The notes below the pieces were generated by a model. That model was given only the letters and a program-made list of their open reading frames with translations. It did no database searches and was not told the DNA's origin. A DNA stretch of 64,000 bases from Beijerinckia sp. 28-YEA-48 (GTDB taxonomy: Bacteria > Pseudomonadota > Alphaproteobacteria > Rhizobiales > Beijerinckiaceae), in assembly GCF_900104955.1 (NCBI RefSeq), contig NZ_FNSI01000001.1, forward strand, positions 406,001 to 470,000, in the 5' to 3' direction. The position numbers and the translations under genes are program-made. Below, piece after piece: positions 16,614-26,071 of the stretch (its first letter is position 1; every line of letters begins with the position of its first letter).

Positions 16614-17461
16614 TGGATATGATGGACCTCACCAGCGGTGGCCTCGTCTATCGCTGGACCCTTGTTGCTGGCTATCCGCGCTGTATCGAGGACGCCATCC
16701 GACCGACCGACGCCGCCCTACCGGCGCTACAGCGCAACGCGGCCATCCGGACCGCGTTGCCGGTGGTCACAGCCTATGAGGTCGCACAGGCGTTCGTGGT
16801 GCGCGGTGAGCCGGACAATGGCGAACCGAAACTGATCCAGGCGACCGGCGAGGACGGCGAGCTTGACTTTGACGAGGACGGTAGGGCGATTCTGATCGAC
16901 AACCCGACGTGGGCGTTGGCGGCGCGCACCGTAACGCGCACGGACGCGGAGGGCCAGGAAACTGAGGAGCCGGAACCGCGCTGGGTCGTCTACGACGCAG
17001 CTGTGGCGTTGATCGCCGGCGCAGCGCCGCTGACGGTGGCCTGGGCCACCTGGCGCCAGCCGGAGCCGTCCGAGGACGATCCTGATCGTCTCGATTGGCT
17101 AGCTGCCGGCCAGCTCGTCGAAGCCTCGATTGACGTTGCGGCCGAAACGCCACTTGCCGATGATCCGCGTCCGCTGCCGCTGTCGGTGACGGTTCGGCAG
17201 TTTGCGCAGGCGAGCGCGATGCTGGGGCATATCACCCAGACCGAGGCCTTGAACTGGGCAACGCGGCGTTCGCTGCCGGCGCAGATGGAGGACATGCTCG
17301 ACAGCGTTCCGGAGCAATATCGTTGGGATGCGCGGATGCTGGTCGAGGGCGCGTCGACCTATGAGCCGAGCAACGATTTCATGTCGATGTTCGCCATCGT
17401 CGCGAACATTTCGGAAGACCAGCAATTCGCTATCTGGCGCACCGCAGCTGCGCTGGCCTAA
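16610..17461 (+). CDS. Phage tail-fibre-associated protein, unknown
   Basis: The 283-residue acidic protein starts at ATG 16610, overlapping the fibre stop (ATGA). The N-terminal half is variable; the C-terminal part (SVTVRQFAQASAMLGHITQT to the end) is helical, with a pattern that I have seen at the ends of prophage proteins next to fibres. Its place suggests a fibre-assembly chaperone or a capping protein. No certain family. The next gene lies 162 bases downstream, after a short AT-poor gap. Confidence 0.5.
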   Translation: MMDMMDLTSGGLVYRWTLVAGYPRCIEDAIRPTDAALPALQRNAAIRTALPVVTAYEVAQAFVVRGEPDNGEPKLIQATGEDGELDFDEDGRAILIDNPTWALAARTVTRTDAEGQETEEPEPRWVVYDAAVALIAGAAPLTVAWATWRQPEPSEDDPDRLDWLAAGQLVEASIDVAAETPLADDPRPLPLSVTVRQFAQASAMLGHITQTEALNWATRRSLPAQMEDMLDSVPEQYRWDARMLVEGASTYEPSNDFMSMFAIVANISEDQQFAIWRTAAALA

Positions 17462-17623
17462 GCAAAAAGGGGTCGCCGCTAGTTTGGGTACGACGGGACG
17501 CGGCGGCCTCCCTTAAGGGGGCCCATCTTCTCTGGCATTTGAAGGCTAGCGGCATCGCGCGTTGCCGAAAAGCGGTTCCGCTGCAGACAGTTTCCCATCC
17601 GTAAATCCAAAGGACGAAAGACC

Positions 17624-18361
17624 ATGAACGTTGAAGCGATTCAGCGCGCGCTTGTGCGCGCCGGTTTTGAGCCTGGTCTGATTGACGGGAAGCTCGGCCC
17701 CAAAACCATCGCGGCCATCAAGGCTTTCCAAAAGGCGCACGCTTTGCTGGTCGACGGCATCGCCGCCCAGATAACGCAGGCCGCTTTGTCCGCATATGCG
17801 GTGCCGAGTAACTCCATCCCATCGACCCTGCGCCTGAGCCTTGTGCCGTCCGAATGGATGCCGGCGGCGACTATGAAGCGGGTCATCGTCCATTGGACGG
17901 CAGGTGCTCATAAGGCGTCGGCGCTCGACATGTCCCATTATCACGTGCTGATCGAAGATGACGGGCGGCTGGTTCGCGGCAAGCCGTCAATCGTGCTGAA
18001 CGATGCTCACGGCACCAAGGCCGGCTACGCGGCGCACACGCTCAACTGCAACACCGGTTCGATTGGCGCTTCGCTCTGCTGCATGGCTGGCGCGATCGAA
18101 AGCCCGTTCAAAGCTGGTTCGGCGCCGATGACCCGCGTGCAATGGGAGCAGCTTCCCCATGTCGTGGCTGATCTCTGCCAGCGATATCAGATCCCGGTGA
18201 CGCTGCAGACAGTGCTTTCCCATGCCGAGGTGCAGGGCAATCTTGGCATCAAGCAGCGGGGCAAATGGGACATCTCGCGTCTGGCGTTCGATCCGTCGCT
18301 GGTCGGCGCCAAAGCCTGTGGCGACGCGCTTCGCACGGCGGTTTCGGTTCTTCTTGATTAA
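17624..18361 (+). CDS. Endolysin: peptidoglycan-binding plus N-acetylmuramoyl-L-alanine amidase
   Basis: The 245-residue protein has a peptidoglycan-binding domain of type 1 at residues about 3-58 (IQRALVRAGFEPGLIDGKLG, then TIAAIKAFQ) and an amidase_2 domain at about 84-220. Zinc-site candidates are His90 (VIVHWTAG), His200 (LSHAEV) and Asp216 (KWDISRL); His138 (YAAHTLN) is also conserved in the family. It cuts the amide link between muramic acid and the stem peptide at lysis. No signal peptide, so a holin is needed for release; the next gene is one candidate. Confidence 0.9.
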   Translation: MNVEAIQRALVRAGFEPGLIDGKLGPKTIAAIKAFQKAHALLVDGIAAQITQAALSAYAVPSNSIPSTLRLSLVPSEWMPAATMKRVIVHWTAGAHKASALDMSHYHVLIEDDGRLVRGKPSIVLNDAHGTKAGYAAHTLNCNTGSIGASLCCMAGAIESPFKAGSAPMTRVQWEQLPHVVADLCQRYQIPVTLQTVLSHAEVQGNLGIKQRGKWDISRLAFDPSLVGAKACGDALRTAVSVLLD

Positions 18362-18400
18362 GCGCACCGGCGGCTTCCGGCAGTTCCAAATAGCAGGTGG

Positions 18401-18670
18401 ATGATGACACAGGATCAATTCCTGGCTGTCTTGCGACAGCTTTTGAGTTTTGCGGGTGGCTTTGCTGTCGCGCGCGGCTGGCTGACCAATGAGCAATTGA
18501 CCGCTGTCGCCGGGCTCGTTCCACCGCTGGTTGCCATCTGGTGGGTCTGGCGTCGCTCGAGCCCAGGTGGCCAGATCGCAGCCGTCGCCGCCAATCCCGA
18601 TGTGAGCCAGATCGTCGCCAAGGCGGAAGTGGCCAATGCGTCGCCCTCAGTAAAGGTGGTGCCGCAGTGA
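18401..18670 (+). CDS. Holin-like membrane protein
   Basis: The 89-residue protein has two hydrophobic stretches (LLSFAGGFAVARGW and AVAGLVPPLVAIWWVW) with a positively charged turn after the second (RRSSPGG), the layout of small phage holins. It would let the endolysin reach the wall. Two in-frame ATG codons (18401 and 18404) are possible starts; either gives the same topology. It follows the amidase by 39 bases and overlaps the lipoprotein start. Confidence 0.7.
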   Translation: MMTQDQFLAVLRQLLSFAGGFAVARGWLTNEQLTAVAGLVPPLVAIWWVWRRSSPGGQIAAVAANPDVSQIVAKAEVANASPSVKVVPQ

Positions 18671-19047
18671 AGCGATTGATCATTATCGGTGCACTGGCGG
18701 CTATGCTCGGCGGCTGTTCCATCACGCCAAAGTCAATCCTCGACGATCCCGCTTTCGCAACCGCGGTTGGCAAGGCCACCTCCGTCACAAAGACCGCTGC
18801 CGAAAAAGCCAACGAGACGCTCGATGGCATCTGTGCAAACTACAAAACCGCCGACGCCGCCTTTCAGCTTGTGGTCTTTGTGGTCGGTGATCGCATGCCG
18901 AAGAACGTCATCGAGTCTGAGAGCGCTGCGGTCGCTTATCTCAATGACCTTTGCGCGAATCGACCGACCGATGCTCGCACCGCCTTGGAAGCAGCGCAAA
19001 AGGCATATGGCGTGATCGACACTTTGCGCACGCGCTTCAAGTCGTAG
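18667..19047 (+). CDS. Phage lipoprotein in the lysis cassette
   Basis: The 126-residue protein starts with GTG at 18667, overlapping the holin-like stop (GTGA). It has a lipobox, KRLIIIGALAAMLGGCS, with the lipidated Cys at about 17, so it is exported and anchored. The remainder is helical and Ala-rich. A lipoprotein at this point in a lysis cassette is often an outer-membrane spanin subunit, but no separate inner-membrane partner with a coiled-coil is seen, so the spanin role is only a guess. It could alternatively be an immunity or exclusion lipoprotein. Confidence 0.6.
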   Translation: MKRLIIIGALAAMLGGCSITPKSILDDPAFATAVGKATSVTKTAAEKANETLDGICANYKTADAAFQLVVFVVGDRMPKNVIESESAAVAYLNDLCANRPTDARTALEAAQKAYGVIDTLRTRFKS

Positions 19048-19064
19048 CAGGGGAGGGCGGCACC

Positions 19065-19316
19065 TTGAGCGATCCACAATCCGAACTCAGGGCGATTGAA
19101 AAGCTCAAGAACGCCGCCGACTGCGGCCTTCCGGTCTCTTTCACGCCAGAGGAGGCCGAAATCCTTCAGCGGTTTGCACGCACCCTTATGGGCTTTGAAG
19201 CCTTGGGGCGTGTTGCCAAGTTGCTGCGGGCTATTCTTACCTACATCGGCTGGGCCTTCGCCGCTTATCTGGCTTTCAAAAGTGGGTTGTTTGGTTGGAT
19301 CAGAAGTGGCCTCTAG
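19065..19316 (+). CDS. One-TM phage protein, possibly antiholin-like
   Basis: From a TTG start at 19065 with GGGGAGGG before it, the 83-residue protein has an amphipathic N-terminal helix (SDPQSELRAIEKLKNAADCG) and one C-terminal membrane segment (LRAILTYIGWAFAAYLAFKSG). It is the last gene of the phage part and ends about 80 bases before a strong terminator. Small one-TM proteins at this place may regulate lysis, but that is inferred from context alone. Confidence 0.5.
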   Translation: MSDPQSELRAIEKLKNAADCGLPVSFTPEEAEILQRFARTLMGFEALGRVAKLLRAILTYIGWAFAAYLAFKSGLFGWIRSGL

Positions 19317-19398
19317 GGAGGCCTATTCGAATGAAATTGATGTTCGATGTAGCTTGATCCAGGCTCGCGCAGAAATTGAGCAGCGAATATTGCGCGCT

Positions 19399-19435
19399 AA
19401 AGCCCCGCTCCGGTTCGCCGGAGCGGGGCTTTTTT
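19399..19435. terminator. Strong Rho-independent terminator, bidirectional
   Basis: The stem AAGCCCCGCTCCG with CGGAGCGGGGCTT encloses a short loop (GTTCGC) and is followed by a run of T on the + strand; A bases flank it on the other side, so it can serve the phage operon and the convergent csbD gene. Confidence 0.85.
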
Positions 19436-19447
19436 GCGTTGATCTAG

Positions 19448-19651
19448 CTATTTGCCGAGTTTACCAAACCAATCGTTGATCTCTTTGTCGGCCTGTTCCT
19501 TGGTGTATCCGTAGCGCTCCTGAAGGCGTCCGACGAACTCGGTCTGCTTTCCTTGGATCACGTCAAGATCATCATTGGTCAGTTTGCCCCATTGCTGCTG
19601 GGCTTTTCCGCGAACCTGGTTCCAGTTTCCTTTGATCTGATCCCAATTCAT
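19448..19651 (-). CDS. CsbD-family stress protein
   Basis: The 67-residue protein has the CsbD pattern: MNWDQIKGNWNQVRGKAQ, then QWGKLTNDDLDVIQGK and a C-terminus with YGYTKEQADKEINDWF. CsbD proteins are small, hydrophilic and induced under general stress in many bacteria; their molecular role is unclear. AAGGAG precedes the start at 19651. It converges on the prophage end across the shared terminator, so it marks the return to host DNA. Confidence 0.9.
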   Translation of the reverse strand: MNWDQIKGNWNQVRGKAQQQWGKLTNDDLDVIQGKQTEFVGRLQERYGYTKEQADKEINDWFGKLGK

Positions 19652-19886
19652 GATTGTTCTCCTTCAGTGCGTTGAGACGTTGAAGTGCATGGCTTGCAGG
19701 ATTAACGTCGGCAGCGTGAGGAGGTTCCACACGATCTGGGAAAGCCGTTTCGCGGGCCAAAGATACGCCCATTTATTCAATGTGTTCATACGTGCCTGGA
19801 TGATGATTTCTATCAATATGCAACGATGATATTCGCGATGAGAGCCGATACCGAGCTGTTGAATTGGGGTGTTGTCCATTTGATAG

Positions 19887-20540
19887 TTATGAATGTTGGG
19901 CCAGTGCCGGTGCGGCGGCGGTCTGTTTCGCTCTCATGGAAGCGAAGAGTTCGGTGATGGAGCGGGTGCCAACTTCGACAAGACCGAATTCTCTGCCGAA
20001 AGTAAGCCAGTCTGCCCACAGCCCGCGCATCATGGCGCCAAAGACATGGGCTGCGGTTTCCGGTGTCCAGTTCTGTGCCAGTTGCTTTTTCATATGGGCC
20101 ATGCGGAAGAGCTGGGCGATATGGAGGCTCATTTTCTCGCTGGCTTGTTTTTGGCGCTCAAGGGCTTGCGTCATATCTCCGACGTATTCGCAGCGCATCA
20201 GCAATATTGTGTAGACGTGTTGCATGCGCGTATCGCTGGCAAGCGTGTGGACGCAGTCGATCGCTATATCTTCCAGGAAACGTAGCGGATCTGGGTGGCC
20301 TTCGTTGGCCGTGTTCAGAATAATGTCTTCTTGGGGCAGGCGGACGCGCTGATGCATGGCCTGAAAGAGTTCGATCTTGTCGGCAAAGTGCCAATAGATC
20401 GCGCCACGCGTCACGTTGGCCTCCTCGGCGATGCGTTCAAGCGATGTCTGGGTGACACCGAGCTCAAAGAACAGTTTCTCGGCGGCGTCGAGGATTCTGC
20501 TCTTGGTCTCTTCAGCTTCGGCTTTGGTGCGGCGCGCCAT
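19887..20540 (-). CDS. TetR-family repressor of the adjacent RND pump (AcrR/TtgR-like)
   Basis: The 217-residue protein has the TetR DNA-binding head at about residues 10-56 (SRILDAAEKLFFELGVTQTS, then ANVTRGAIYWHFADK) and a ligand-binding core with CVHTLASD and RGLWADWLTF, as in AcrR and TtgR. The start ATG at 20540 gives MARRTKAEAEE, typical for this family; an upstream extension to 20591 overlaps the operator and is unlikely. It is divergent from acrA, with an AcrR-like operator between them. It probably represses the pump until drugs or solvents bind. Confidence 0.85.
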   Translation of the reverse strand: MARRTKAEAEETKSRILDAAEKLFFELGVTQTSLERIAEEANVTRGAIYWHFADKIELFQAMHQRVRLPQEDIILNTANEGHPDPLRFLEDIAIDCVHTLASDTRMQHVYTILLMRCEYVGDMTQALERQKQASEKMSLHIAQLFRMAHMKKQLAQNWTPETAAHVFGAMMRGLWADWLTFGREFGLVEVGTRSITELFASMRAKQTAAAPALAQHS

Positions 20541-20554
20541 TCTGCCTGCCCCTT

Positions 20555-20574
20555 TACATACGTTCATGTATGTA
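20555..20574. promoter_or_regulatory. AcrR/TtgR-like operator
   Basis: The 20-base sequence TACATACGTTCATGTATGTA is a dyad of TACATAC and GTATGTA, close to the E. coli acrR operator (TACATACATT-N4-AATGTATGTA). It lies in the 91-base gap between the repressor and adaptor genes and is followed by TATATATAATC, which may hold a -10 element. Confidence 0.8.
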
Positions 20575-20631
20575 TATATAATCTGTCCCAACTATAAAAC
20601 CCCCAAAAATCCATTTTTGACTGGCGCCGCT

Positions 20632-21804
20632 ATGTGCTTGAAAGCCAACGCATTCCGTATTGTATCTGTGCTGACTGCCACATTTATGCTGGCGGCCTGT
20701 AACAACGCAGCAAGCCCGCCGGCGGCTCCTCCGCCGCCCAGCGTGTCCGTGACGGAAATCAAGCCGCGCGAAGTGCCGCTGCGCTTTCAATATGCTGGTC
20801 GTGTCGCGGCCTTTCGTGAGGTGGAGATCCGTGCGCGCGTCTCCGGTGTACTGAAAGAGAAATCCTTCATTGAGGGCTCGACGGTAAAGGCCGGGCATGT
20901 GCTGTTCCGCATCGATCCGGTGTCGTTCGAGATTGAGGTGGCACGGGCCAAGGCGCAATTAATGGAAGCTCAGGCGCAGGTGTCGCGCACTCAGCGTGAC
21001 GCGGAGCGTGCCAAAACGCTTTACGACCGACAGGTGGGCACGCTGAAGACGCGTGACGATGCGCTTTCCGCCTACGAGCAGGCGCAGGCCGCGCTGGCGG
21101 GCGCGCAGGCGCAACAACGCGCCGCCGAGATCAATCTTGGTTATACGACCATCGCTGCGCCGATTTCCGGCGTCACCAGTTTGCGGATCTTGCCCGAAGG
21201 TAGCCTTGTCGGCACGGGCCAGAACGACAGTCTGCTGACGCGCATCAGCGAGATCGAAAAGGTTTATGTCCACTTCTCGTTTCCTGAAAGCGAGTTGACG
21301 GAAATTCGTCGGATGATTGATAGCGGCGAAGCCAGTGGGCCGACTGGCGGTCGTCTGTTAGCGACGATCATGTTGAGCGATGGTACCCGCTACGAGCATC
21401 AGGGCTATGTTGATTTTACCGACAGCGGCGTTGACCTGCAGACGGGCACGGTACGCGGGCGCGCGCTGGTTCCCAATCCGGACTTGAAGTTACGGCCGGG
21501 GCAGTTCGTGCGTATTTCCGTCGAAGGCGTGACGCGCAAGGATTCCGTTGTCATTCCGCAGGCAGCGGTGATGCAGGGGCCGCAGGGCCAGTTCGTCTAT
21601 ACGATTGATGACAAGAGTATGGCTTCGGTCCGCCCGGTTTCGGTCGGCCGTGATGTGGCAGGTGGCTGGATTATTGAACAGGGTCTCAAGTCCGGCGATC
21701 GCGTTGTGACAGAGGGCGTTATCAAGGTGAGGCCGGGGTCGCCGGTGTCGGCCACCATTATGAAGGCCGACGGCACCGATCCGGCGTCGAAAGTGACGCG
21801 CTGA
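20632..21804 (+). CDS. acrA: RND efflux periplasmic adaptor (AcrA-like lipoprotein)
   Basis: The 390-residue protein has a lipobox ending at Cys23 ([11 protein letters not shown]), the split lipoyl domain ([20 protein letters not shown] and [12 protein letters not shown]), and a coiled-coil hairpin with [20 protein letters not shown]. It is anchored at the inner membrane and connects the pump to an outer-membrane channel. No outer-membrane factor lies in this operon; one is coded at 59148-60671. Start ATG at 20632 is the one that gives a proper signal. The stop overlaps the pump start (TGATG). Confidence 0.9.
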   Translation: MCLKANAFRIVSVLTATFMLAACNNAASPPAAPPPPSVSVTEIKPREVPLRFQYAGRVAAFREVEIRARVSGVLKEKSFIEGSTVKAGHVLFRIDPVSFEIEVARAKAQLMEAQAQVSRTQRDAERAKTLYDRQVGTLKTRDDALSAYEQAQAALAGAQAQQRAAEINLGYTTIAAPISGVTSLRILPEGSLVGTGQNDSLLTRISEIEKVYVHFSFPESELTEIRRMIDSGEASGPTGGRLLATIMLSDGTRYEHQGYVDFTDSGVDLQTGTVRGRALVPNPDLKLRPGQFVRISVEGVTRKDSVVIPQAAVMQGPQGQFVYTIDDKSMASVRPVSVGRDVAGGWIIEQGLKSGDRVVTEGVIKVRPGSPVSATIMKADGTDPASKVTR

Positions 21805-24800
21805 TGGCCATCAATCCATTCATCAATCGTCCGGTTTTCGCGGCGGTCATTTCGGTCGTTCTCGTGCTCGCCGGACTGGTCGCCATGCGTGTTCTGGCCG
21901 TCGAGCAATATCCGCAGATCGTTCCGCCACAGGTCGTCGTGCAAGCGACCTATCCGGGTGCCAGCGCCGAGACCGTGGCACAGGTCGTTGCCGCGCCGTT
22001 GGAACAGCAGATCAACGGCGTCGAAAACATGCTGTATATGCAGTCCACCAATTCCAGCGCGGGCACGATGCGGCTGACGGTGACGTTCCGGATAGGCACC
22101 AATCCGGATCAGGCCACCATCAATGTGAACAACCGCGTGCAGCGTGCGGTCTCGATTCTGCCGGCAGAGGTGACGCGCCAGGGATTGATCGTCAACAAGC
22201 AGTCGAGCGCCATTCTGGCGCTGGTGACCATGTCGGCGACGGATAAACGCTACGATTCGATTTTCGTCAGCAATTATGCGCTGCTGAATGTGATCGATGA
22301 GCTCAAACGTGTGCCGGGCGTTGGCGATGCGTCGCTGTTTGGCGCCAAAAATTATTCCATGCGGATCTGGCTGCGGCCGGACAAATTGGCGCAATATAAT
22401 CTGACGCCTGGTGACGTGGCCGCCGCCATTCGCGAGCAGAATGCGCAGTTCGCCGCAGGTCGTTTTGGCGAGGAGCCATCGCAGAACGATCTGGCTTTCA
22501 CTTATTCGGTGAATACGGAAGGACGTTTGCCCGACGCAAAGGCCTTCGAAGACGTCATCATTCGATCCGATGAGAACGCCGGGACGCTGCGACTCAAGGA
22601 CATCGCGCGTCTTGAGCTCGGTGCTCAGAACTATGCCTTTAACGCGACCCTTAACAGTGAGCCGGCAGTGCCGATCGGCATCTATCTGCAACCGGGTGCT
22701 AATGCACTTGGTACGTTCGCGGCCATTCAGACCCGTATGGCCGAACTACAGAAGAGCTTTCCAGCCGGTATCGACTATGCCATTCCCTTCGATACGACGC
22801 GTTTCGTGCGTGTCTCGATCGAAGAGGTCGTTAAGACGTTCGCCGAGGCGATGGTACTGGTGATCGTCGTCGTCTTTGTTTTTCTGCAGAACTGGCGTGC
22901 GACCCTGATTCCGATCCTCGCCGTTCCGGTCTCGATCATCGGGACTTTCGCTGGCATGTATGCGCTGGGCTTTTCGATCAATCTCCTGACGCTATTTGGG
23001 CTGGTTCTGGCCATCGGTATCGTCGTCGACGATGCGATCGTCGTTCTGGAGAATGTCGAACGTATTATGATGCAGGACAAGCTTCCACCGAAGGAAGCGA
23101 CGATCAAGGCTATGTCGGAAGTGACAGGCCCGGTCGTGGCCATTGTTCTCGTGCTCTGCGCCGTGTTTGTGCCGGTCGCCTTTATGGGCGGTCTGGCGGG
23201 CGAAATGTATCGACAGTTCGCGGTGACCATCGCCATTTCGGTGACGATCTCGGGCATTGTCGCGTTGACGCTGACGCCGGCTTTGTGCACGCTCATCTTA
23301 AAACCTGGCCATCACGAGCCGATGGCGCCGTTCCGTTGGTTCAATCGCGGTTTCGACGCATTGACCAGTGGCTATACGGCAGGGGTTCGCTTCTTTCTGA
23401 AGCGCGCCATATTGGCCGTTACCATGTTCGGGCTGCTGCTGGGAGCCACCGGCTATCTGTTCATGCGCCTGCCGGGTGCCCTGGTTCCGGAAGAAGATCA
23501 GGGCAGCGTCTTCACGGTGGCGATCCTGCCGGCGGCGGCGTCCCTGTCGCGCACGCAACAAGCCATGGACACGTTGAATAAGTGGATCATGGACAAATCG
23601 GCCGTCGCCGATGTGATCTCTTTCACCGGCTTCGACCTTTTGGCAGGTGTGCAAAAGTCGAGTGCCGGCGCATCCTTTGTTCAGTTGAAGGATTGGAAAG
23701 AGCGTCCTGGCGCGGCTGAAAGCTCGGCGGCATTGGCGCGCAGTTTTTTTGCCTTCAACGGTCCGATCAAGGACGCCAATATCCTTGCTTTCACGCCGCC
23801 GCCCATCATGGGCATGAGTAATACTGGCGGTTTCGAAGCTTTCGTGCAGGATCGCGGTGGTGCCGGTTCGCAGGCGCTTGCGGATGCGGCGCAAAGGCTC
23901 GTCGAAGCGGCGTCGAAGCGACCGGAACTTGCAGGCGTTCGGTCGACTTTCGTGACCGATGTTCCTCAATATCGGGTGCTTCTCGATCGCGAGAAGGCAA
24001 AGGCGCTCGGCGTGCCGATCTCGGCAATTTTCGAGACAATGCAGAGCACGTTCGGCAGTCTTTATGTCAACGACTTCACCTTGTTTGGGCGCAATTATCA
24101 GGTCAACCTGCAGTCGGAAGCGAATTTCCGCGAGCGGCCTGAGGATCTGAAACAGGTCTTCGTCAGATCGAGCTCCGGCAGCATGATTCCAATCGATACG
24201 CTGCTGCGTGTCGAACGTATCGTTGGTCCCGATCAAGTCGATCGCTTCAATGCTTTCGGAGCGGCCAAGGTCATGGGCAATCCGGCGCCTGGATTCTCGT
24301 CCGGGCAGGCGATCAATGCGATGCGGGAACTCGCGGGCGAACTCCCCGCAGGGTTCCAGCTGGCATGGACCGGTTCGGCCTTTCAGGAAATCGCCACCAG
24401 CGGCACGGGCAGCCAAGCGCTTATATTCGGCCTGATCATGGTCTTCCTGATCCTGGCCGCGCAATATGAGCGCTGGTCGCTACCTCTGGCGGTTCTTCTC
24501 GCGGTTCCCTTCGCACTGTTTGGCGCGTTGGTGGCCATCTGGCTGCGCGGTCTCAACAACGACGTGTATTTCCAGATTGGCCTCGTGACCTTGATTGGCC
24601 TGGCGTCGAAGAATGCCATTCTCATCGTCGAATTCGCGGTGTTGAAACGGCAGGAGGGTCTCAGTGCGAAGGATGCGGCCGTGGCTGCAGCCACCTTGCG
24701 CTTCCGGCCGATCATCATGACGTCGCTGGCCTTCATCCTTGGTTGCGTGCCGCTGGCGATCTCCACGGGTGCTGGTGCGGCGAGCCGTCATTCGATCGGC

Positions 24801-24938
24801 ACCGGCGTGATCGGCGGCATGCTGGGCGCGACATTCATCGCGATCTTCTTCATTCCGCTCTTCTACAGTCTGATCTCAGGACGCAATCGACCGGCAGCGC
24901 AGACGGAACCGGAGAAGGTGCATAACATCATCGCTTAG
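21804..24938 (+). CDS. acrB: RND multidrug efflux pump (AcrB-like)
   Basis: The 1044-residue protein is a full-length HAE1-type RND pump. It begins [24 protein letters not shown] trimmed to its key part [15 protein letters not shown] and has the proton-relay pair Asp-Asp in TM4 ([19 protein letters not shown]) and the Lys in TM10 ([17 protein letters not shown]). Periplasmic porter regions lie between TM1-2 and TM7-8. It exports drugs, dyes and detergents driven by protons. Regulated with the adaptor by the divergent TetR protein. A terminator follows at 24974. Confidence 0.93.
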   Translation: MAINPFINRPVFAAVISVVLVLAGLVAMRVLAVEQYPQIVPPQVVVQATYPGASAETVAQVVAAPLEQQINGVENMLYMQSTNSSAGTMRLTVTFRIGTNPDQATINVNNRVQRAVSILPAEVTRQGLIVNKQSSAILALVTMSATDKRYDSIFVSNYALLNVIDELKRVPGVGDASLFGAKNYSMRIWLRPDKLAQYNLTPGDVAAAIREQNAQFAAGRFGEEPSQNDLAFTYSVNTEGRLPDAKAFEDVIIRSDENAGTLRLKDIARLELGAQNYAFNATLNSEPAVPIGIYLQPGANALGTFAAIQTRMAELQKSFPAGIDYAIPFDTTRFVRVSIEEVVKTFAEAMVLVIVVVFVFLQNWRATLIPILAVPVSIIGTFAGMYALGFSINLLTLFGLVLAIGIVVDDAIVVLENVERIMMQDKLPPKEATIKAMSEVTGPVVAIVLVLCAVFVPVAFMGGLAGEMYRQFAVTIAISVTISGIVALTLTPALCTLILKPGHHEPMAPFRWFNRGFDALTSGYTAGVRFFLKRAILAVTMFGLLLGATGYLFMRLPGALVPEEDQGSVFTVAILPAAASLSRTQQAMDTLNKWIMDKSAVADVISFTGFDLLAGVQKSSAGASFVQLKDWKERPGAAESSAALARSFFAFNGPIKDANILAFTPPPIMGMSNTGGFEAFVQDRGGAGSQALADAAQRLVEAASKRPELAGVRSTFVTDVPQYRVLLDREKAKALGVPISAIFETMQSTFGSLYVNDFTLFGRNYQVNLQSEANFRERPEDLKQVFVRSSSGSMIPIDTLLRVERIVGPDQVDRFNAFGAAKVMGNPAPGFSSGQAINAMRELAGELPAGFQLAWTGSAFQEIATSGTGSQALIFGLIMVFLILAAQYERWSLPLAVLLAVPFALFGALVAIWLRGLNNDVYFQIGLVTLIGLASKNAILIVEFAVLKRQEGLSAKDAAVAAATLRFRPIIMTSLAFILGCVPLAISTGAGAASRHSIGTGVIGGMLGATFIAIFFIPLFYSLISGRNRPAAQTEPEKVHNIIA

Positions 24939-25375
24939 GATATCGGCGGTCGCTTAGGCCTCTCCGAAACAAATTGGCCCGCTATCGGTTCGCCGGTAGC
25001 GGGCCCTTTTTCGTTGGCGCGAAGCCCTTGAGGGCCGCGATTCCAGCGATTGTTCCAGTTAACCAAGCAAAAGAATGGCTTGCTTATCGGAGATCCAAAG
25101 GCTGGAGGTTCCCTCCTAGGTGTTGCGCCAGGGCGAGATTTGCGGGAACCGCTTTCCATTACCGGGAGGCGATGGGCGTGTGGGCGATGGAACTTGCGGG
25201 AACCAATCCGTAAGCGTTTTGGGCCATGCTGGTCGCTTGGCGCGCCGCGAAACTCGCACATGGGAACCGGTCGCATATTTGTTCGTTATCCGGTTGAGAG
25301 GGTGGGGTTTCGTGAGGGCGTGTTCTTTTAGGAACTGGCCTTCTAGGAACCAGAGTGTGAGAGCGCAGTCGCATC
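24939..25375. other. Intergenic stretch between the RND operon and the response regulator
   Basis: Apart from the terminator at its left end, I see no gene here. Several short open frames on + overlap each other, lack start signals and have poor protein character. The right part (about 25290-25375) presumably holds the promoter of the response regulator, but I cannot point to clear hexamers. Confidence 0.5.
24974..25014 (+). terminator. Rho-independent terminator after the RND operon
   Basis: A perfect stem GGCCCGCTA / TAGCGGGCC with a GC-rich inner loop is followed by a T run (CTTTTTC). It lies 36 bases after the pump stop. Confidence 0.8.
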
Positions 25376-25807
25376 ATGGATAAGAGCGCGGGATACACGG
25401 CGGAGAATCGATTGGAGACGGAGAGGCCCTCCGTCGGCTCCGGAACCACCTCCGTTGTCCTCGTGGTTGAAGACGAGCCCTTGCAGCGTATGATGGCTGT
25501 CGACATGGTCGAGGAAGCAGGTTTCGCGGCGGTGGAAGCTGTGGATGCTAGTGAGGCAGAGCGCATCCTTGAGAGCCGCTCAGGTATCCGCCTGGTTTTC
25601 AGCGATATCGATATGCCCCATGGTATCGACGGCATGCAGCTCGCGGCGCGCGTTCGGGATCGTTGGCCGTCGATCCATATCATTCTCACGTCAGGTCATG
25701 TCTTGCGTCGCGACGTGGTGATGCCATCCGGCACCATCTTCTTTCCGAAGCCCTATCGGCCAGCCGATGTTGTGGCCCAGATCCGGCGGTTCATGACGGA
25801 GGATTAA
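25376..25807 (+). CDS. Single-domain response regulator
   Basis: The 143-residue protein is a receiver domain (about 24-140) with a short N-terminal extension. Acidic pocket Glu32/Asp33 (VVEDEP), phosphoacceptor Asp77 (FSDIDMP), Thr/Ser switch (ILTSGH) and Lys125 (FFPKPY) are all present. There is no output domain, so it works by protein contact, as CheY- or FixJ-like single receivers do. Receivers of this subtype (with SGH and PKPY) are common in alphaproteobacteria and are often partnered with HWE or PAS kinases; no kinase is nearby. Confidence 0.85.
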   Translation: MDKSAGYTAENRLETERPSVGSGTTSVVLVVEDEPLQRMMAVDMVEEAGFAAVEAVDASEAERILESRSGIRLVFSDIDMPHGIDGMQLAARVRDRWPSIHIILTSGHVLRRDVVMPSGTIFFPKPYRPADVVAQIRRFMTED

Positions 25808-25813
25808 TGTGGA

Positions 25814-25975
25814 TCAATTGGTGGTTTCGATCGCCGATCCGTCGTCGCTGTTGTCCATCCAGTAGGGGATCGCTCCGGCCAGAGCTGCAACGGCGATAAC
25901 CGCAGCCAAGAGCAGGATCAGGGATCGAGAGAGGCGGAACGGCCGGAACATTGGCTTGTGGTGGAAATAGCGCAT
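25814..25975 (-). CDS. Small single-pass membrane protein (53 residues)
   Basis: An ATG at 25975 on the - strand opens a clean 53-residue frame: a basic N-terminus (MRYFHHKPMFRPFRLSRS), one strongly hydrophobic helix (LILLLAAVIAVAALAGA) and a polar acidic tail (DNSDDGSAIETTN). The charge pattern predicts N-in topology. The stop lies 6 bases from the stop of the convergent response regulator. It resembles small alphaproteobacterial membrane proteins of unknown function; I know of no named family. Confidence 0.55.
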   Translation of the reverse strand: MRYFHHKPMFRPFRLSRSLILLLAAVIAVAALAGAIPYWMDNSDDGSAIETTN

Positions 25976-26071
25976 CTAGCCTCACAACAGATTGCGATCA
26001 GCGACGGTGCGAACCATCCGCAGTTTACGGGCCAATGTGGCATTTTAATGCGCTGGTTTTTAATGCGTCTG

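Noticed and set aside
19317-19447. tRNA or attachment-site candidate at the right prophage end
   Set aside because: No cloverleaf or tRNA 3' end could be traced, and the left end needed for comparison is outside the window.
19664-19879. A frame upstream of csbD that ends in a 41-residue hydrophobic peptide (MNTLNKWAYLWPAKRLSQIV)
   Set aside because: It has no Shine-Dalgarno at either possible start and no family likeness; the region is more likely the csbD leader.
25050-25383. Short overlapping frames between the RND pump and the response regulator
   Set aside because: They have no ribosome binding site, no protein-like pattern and overlap each other.
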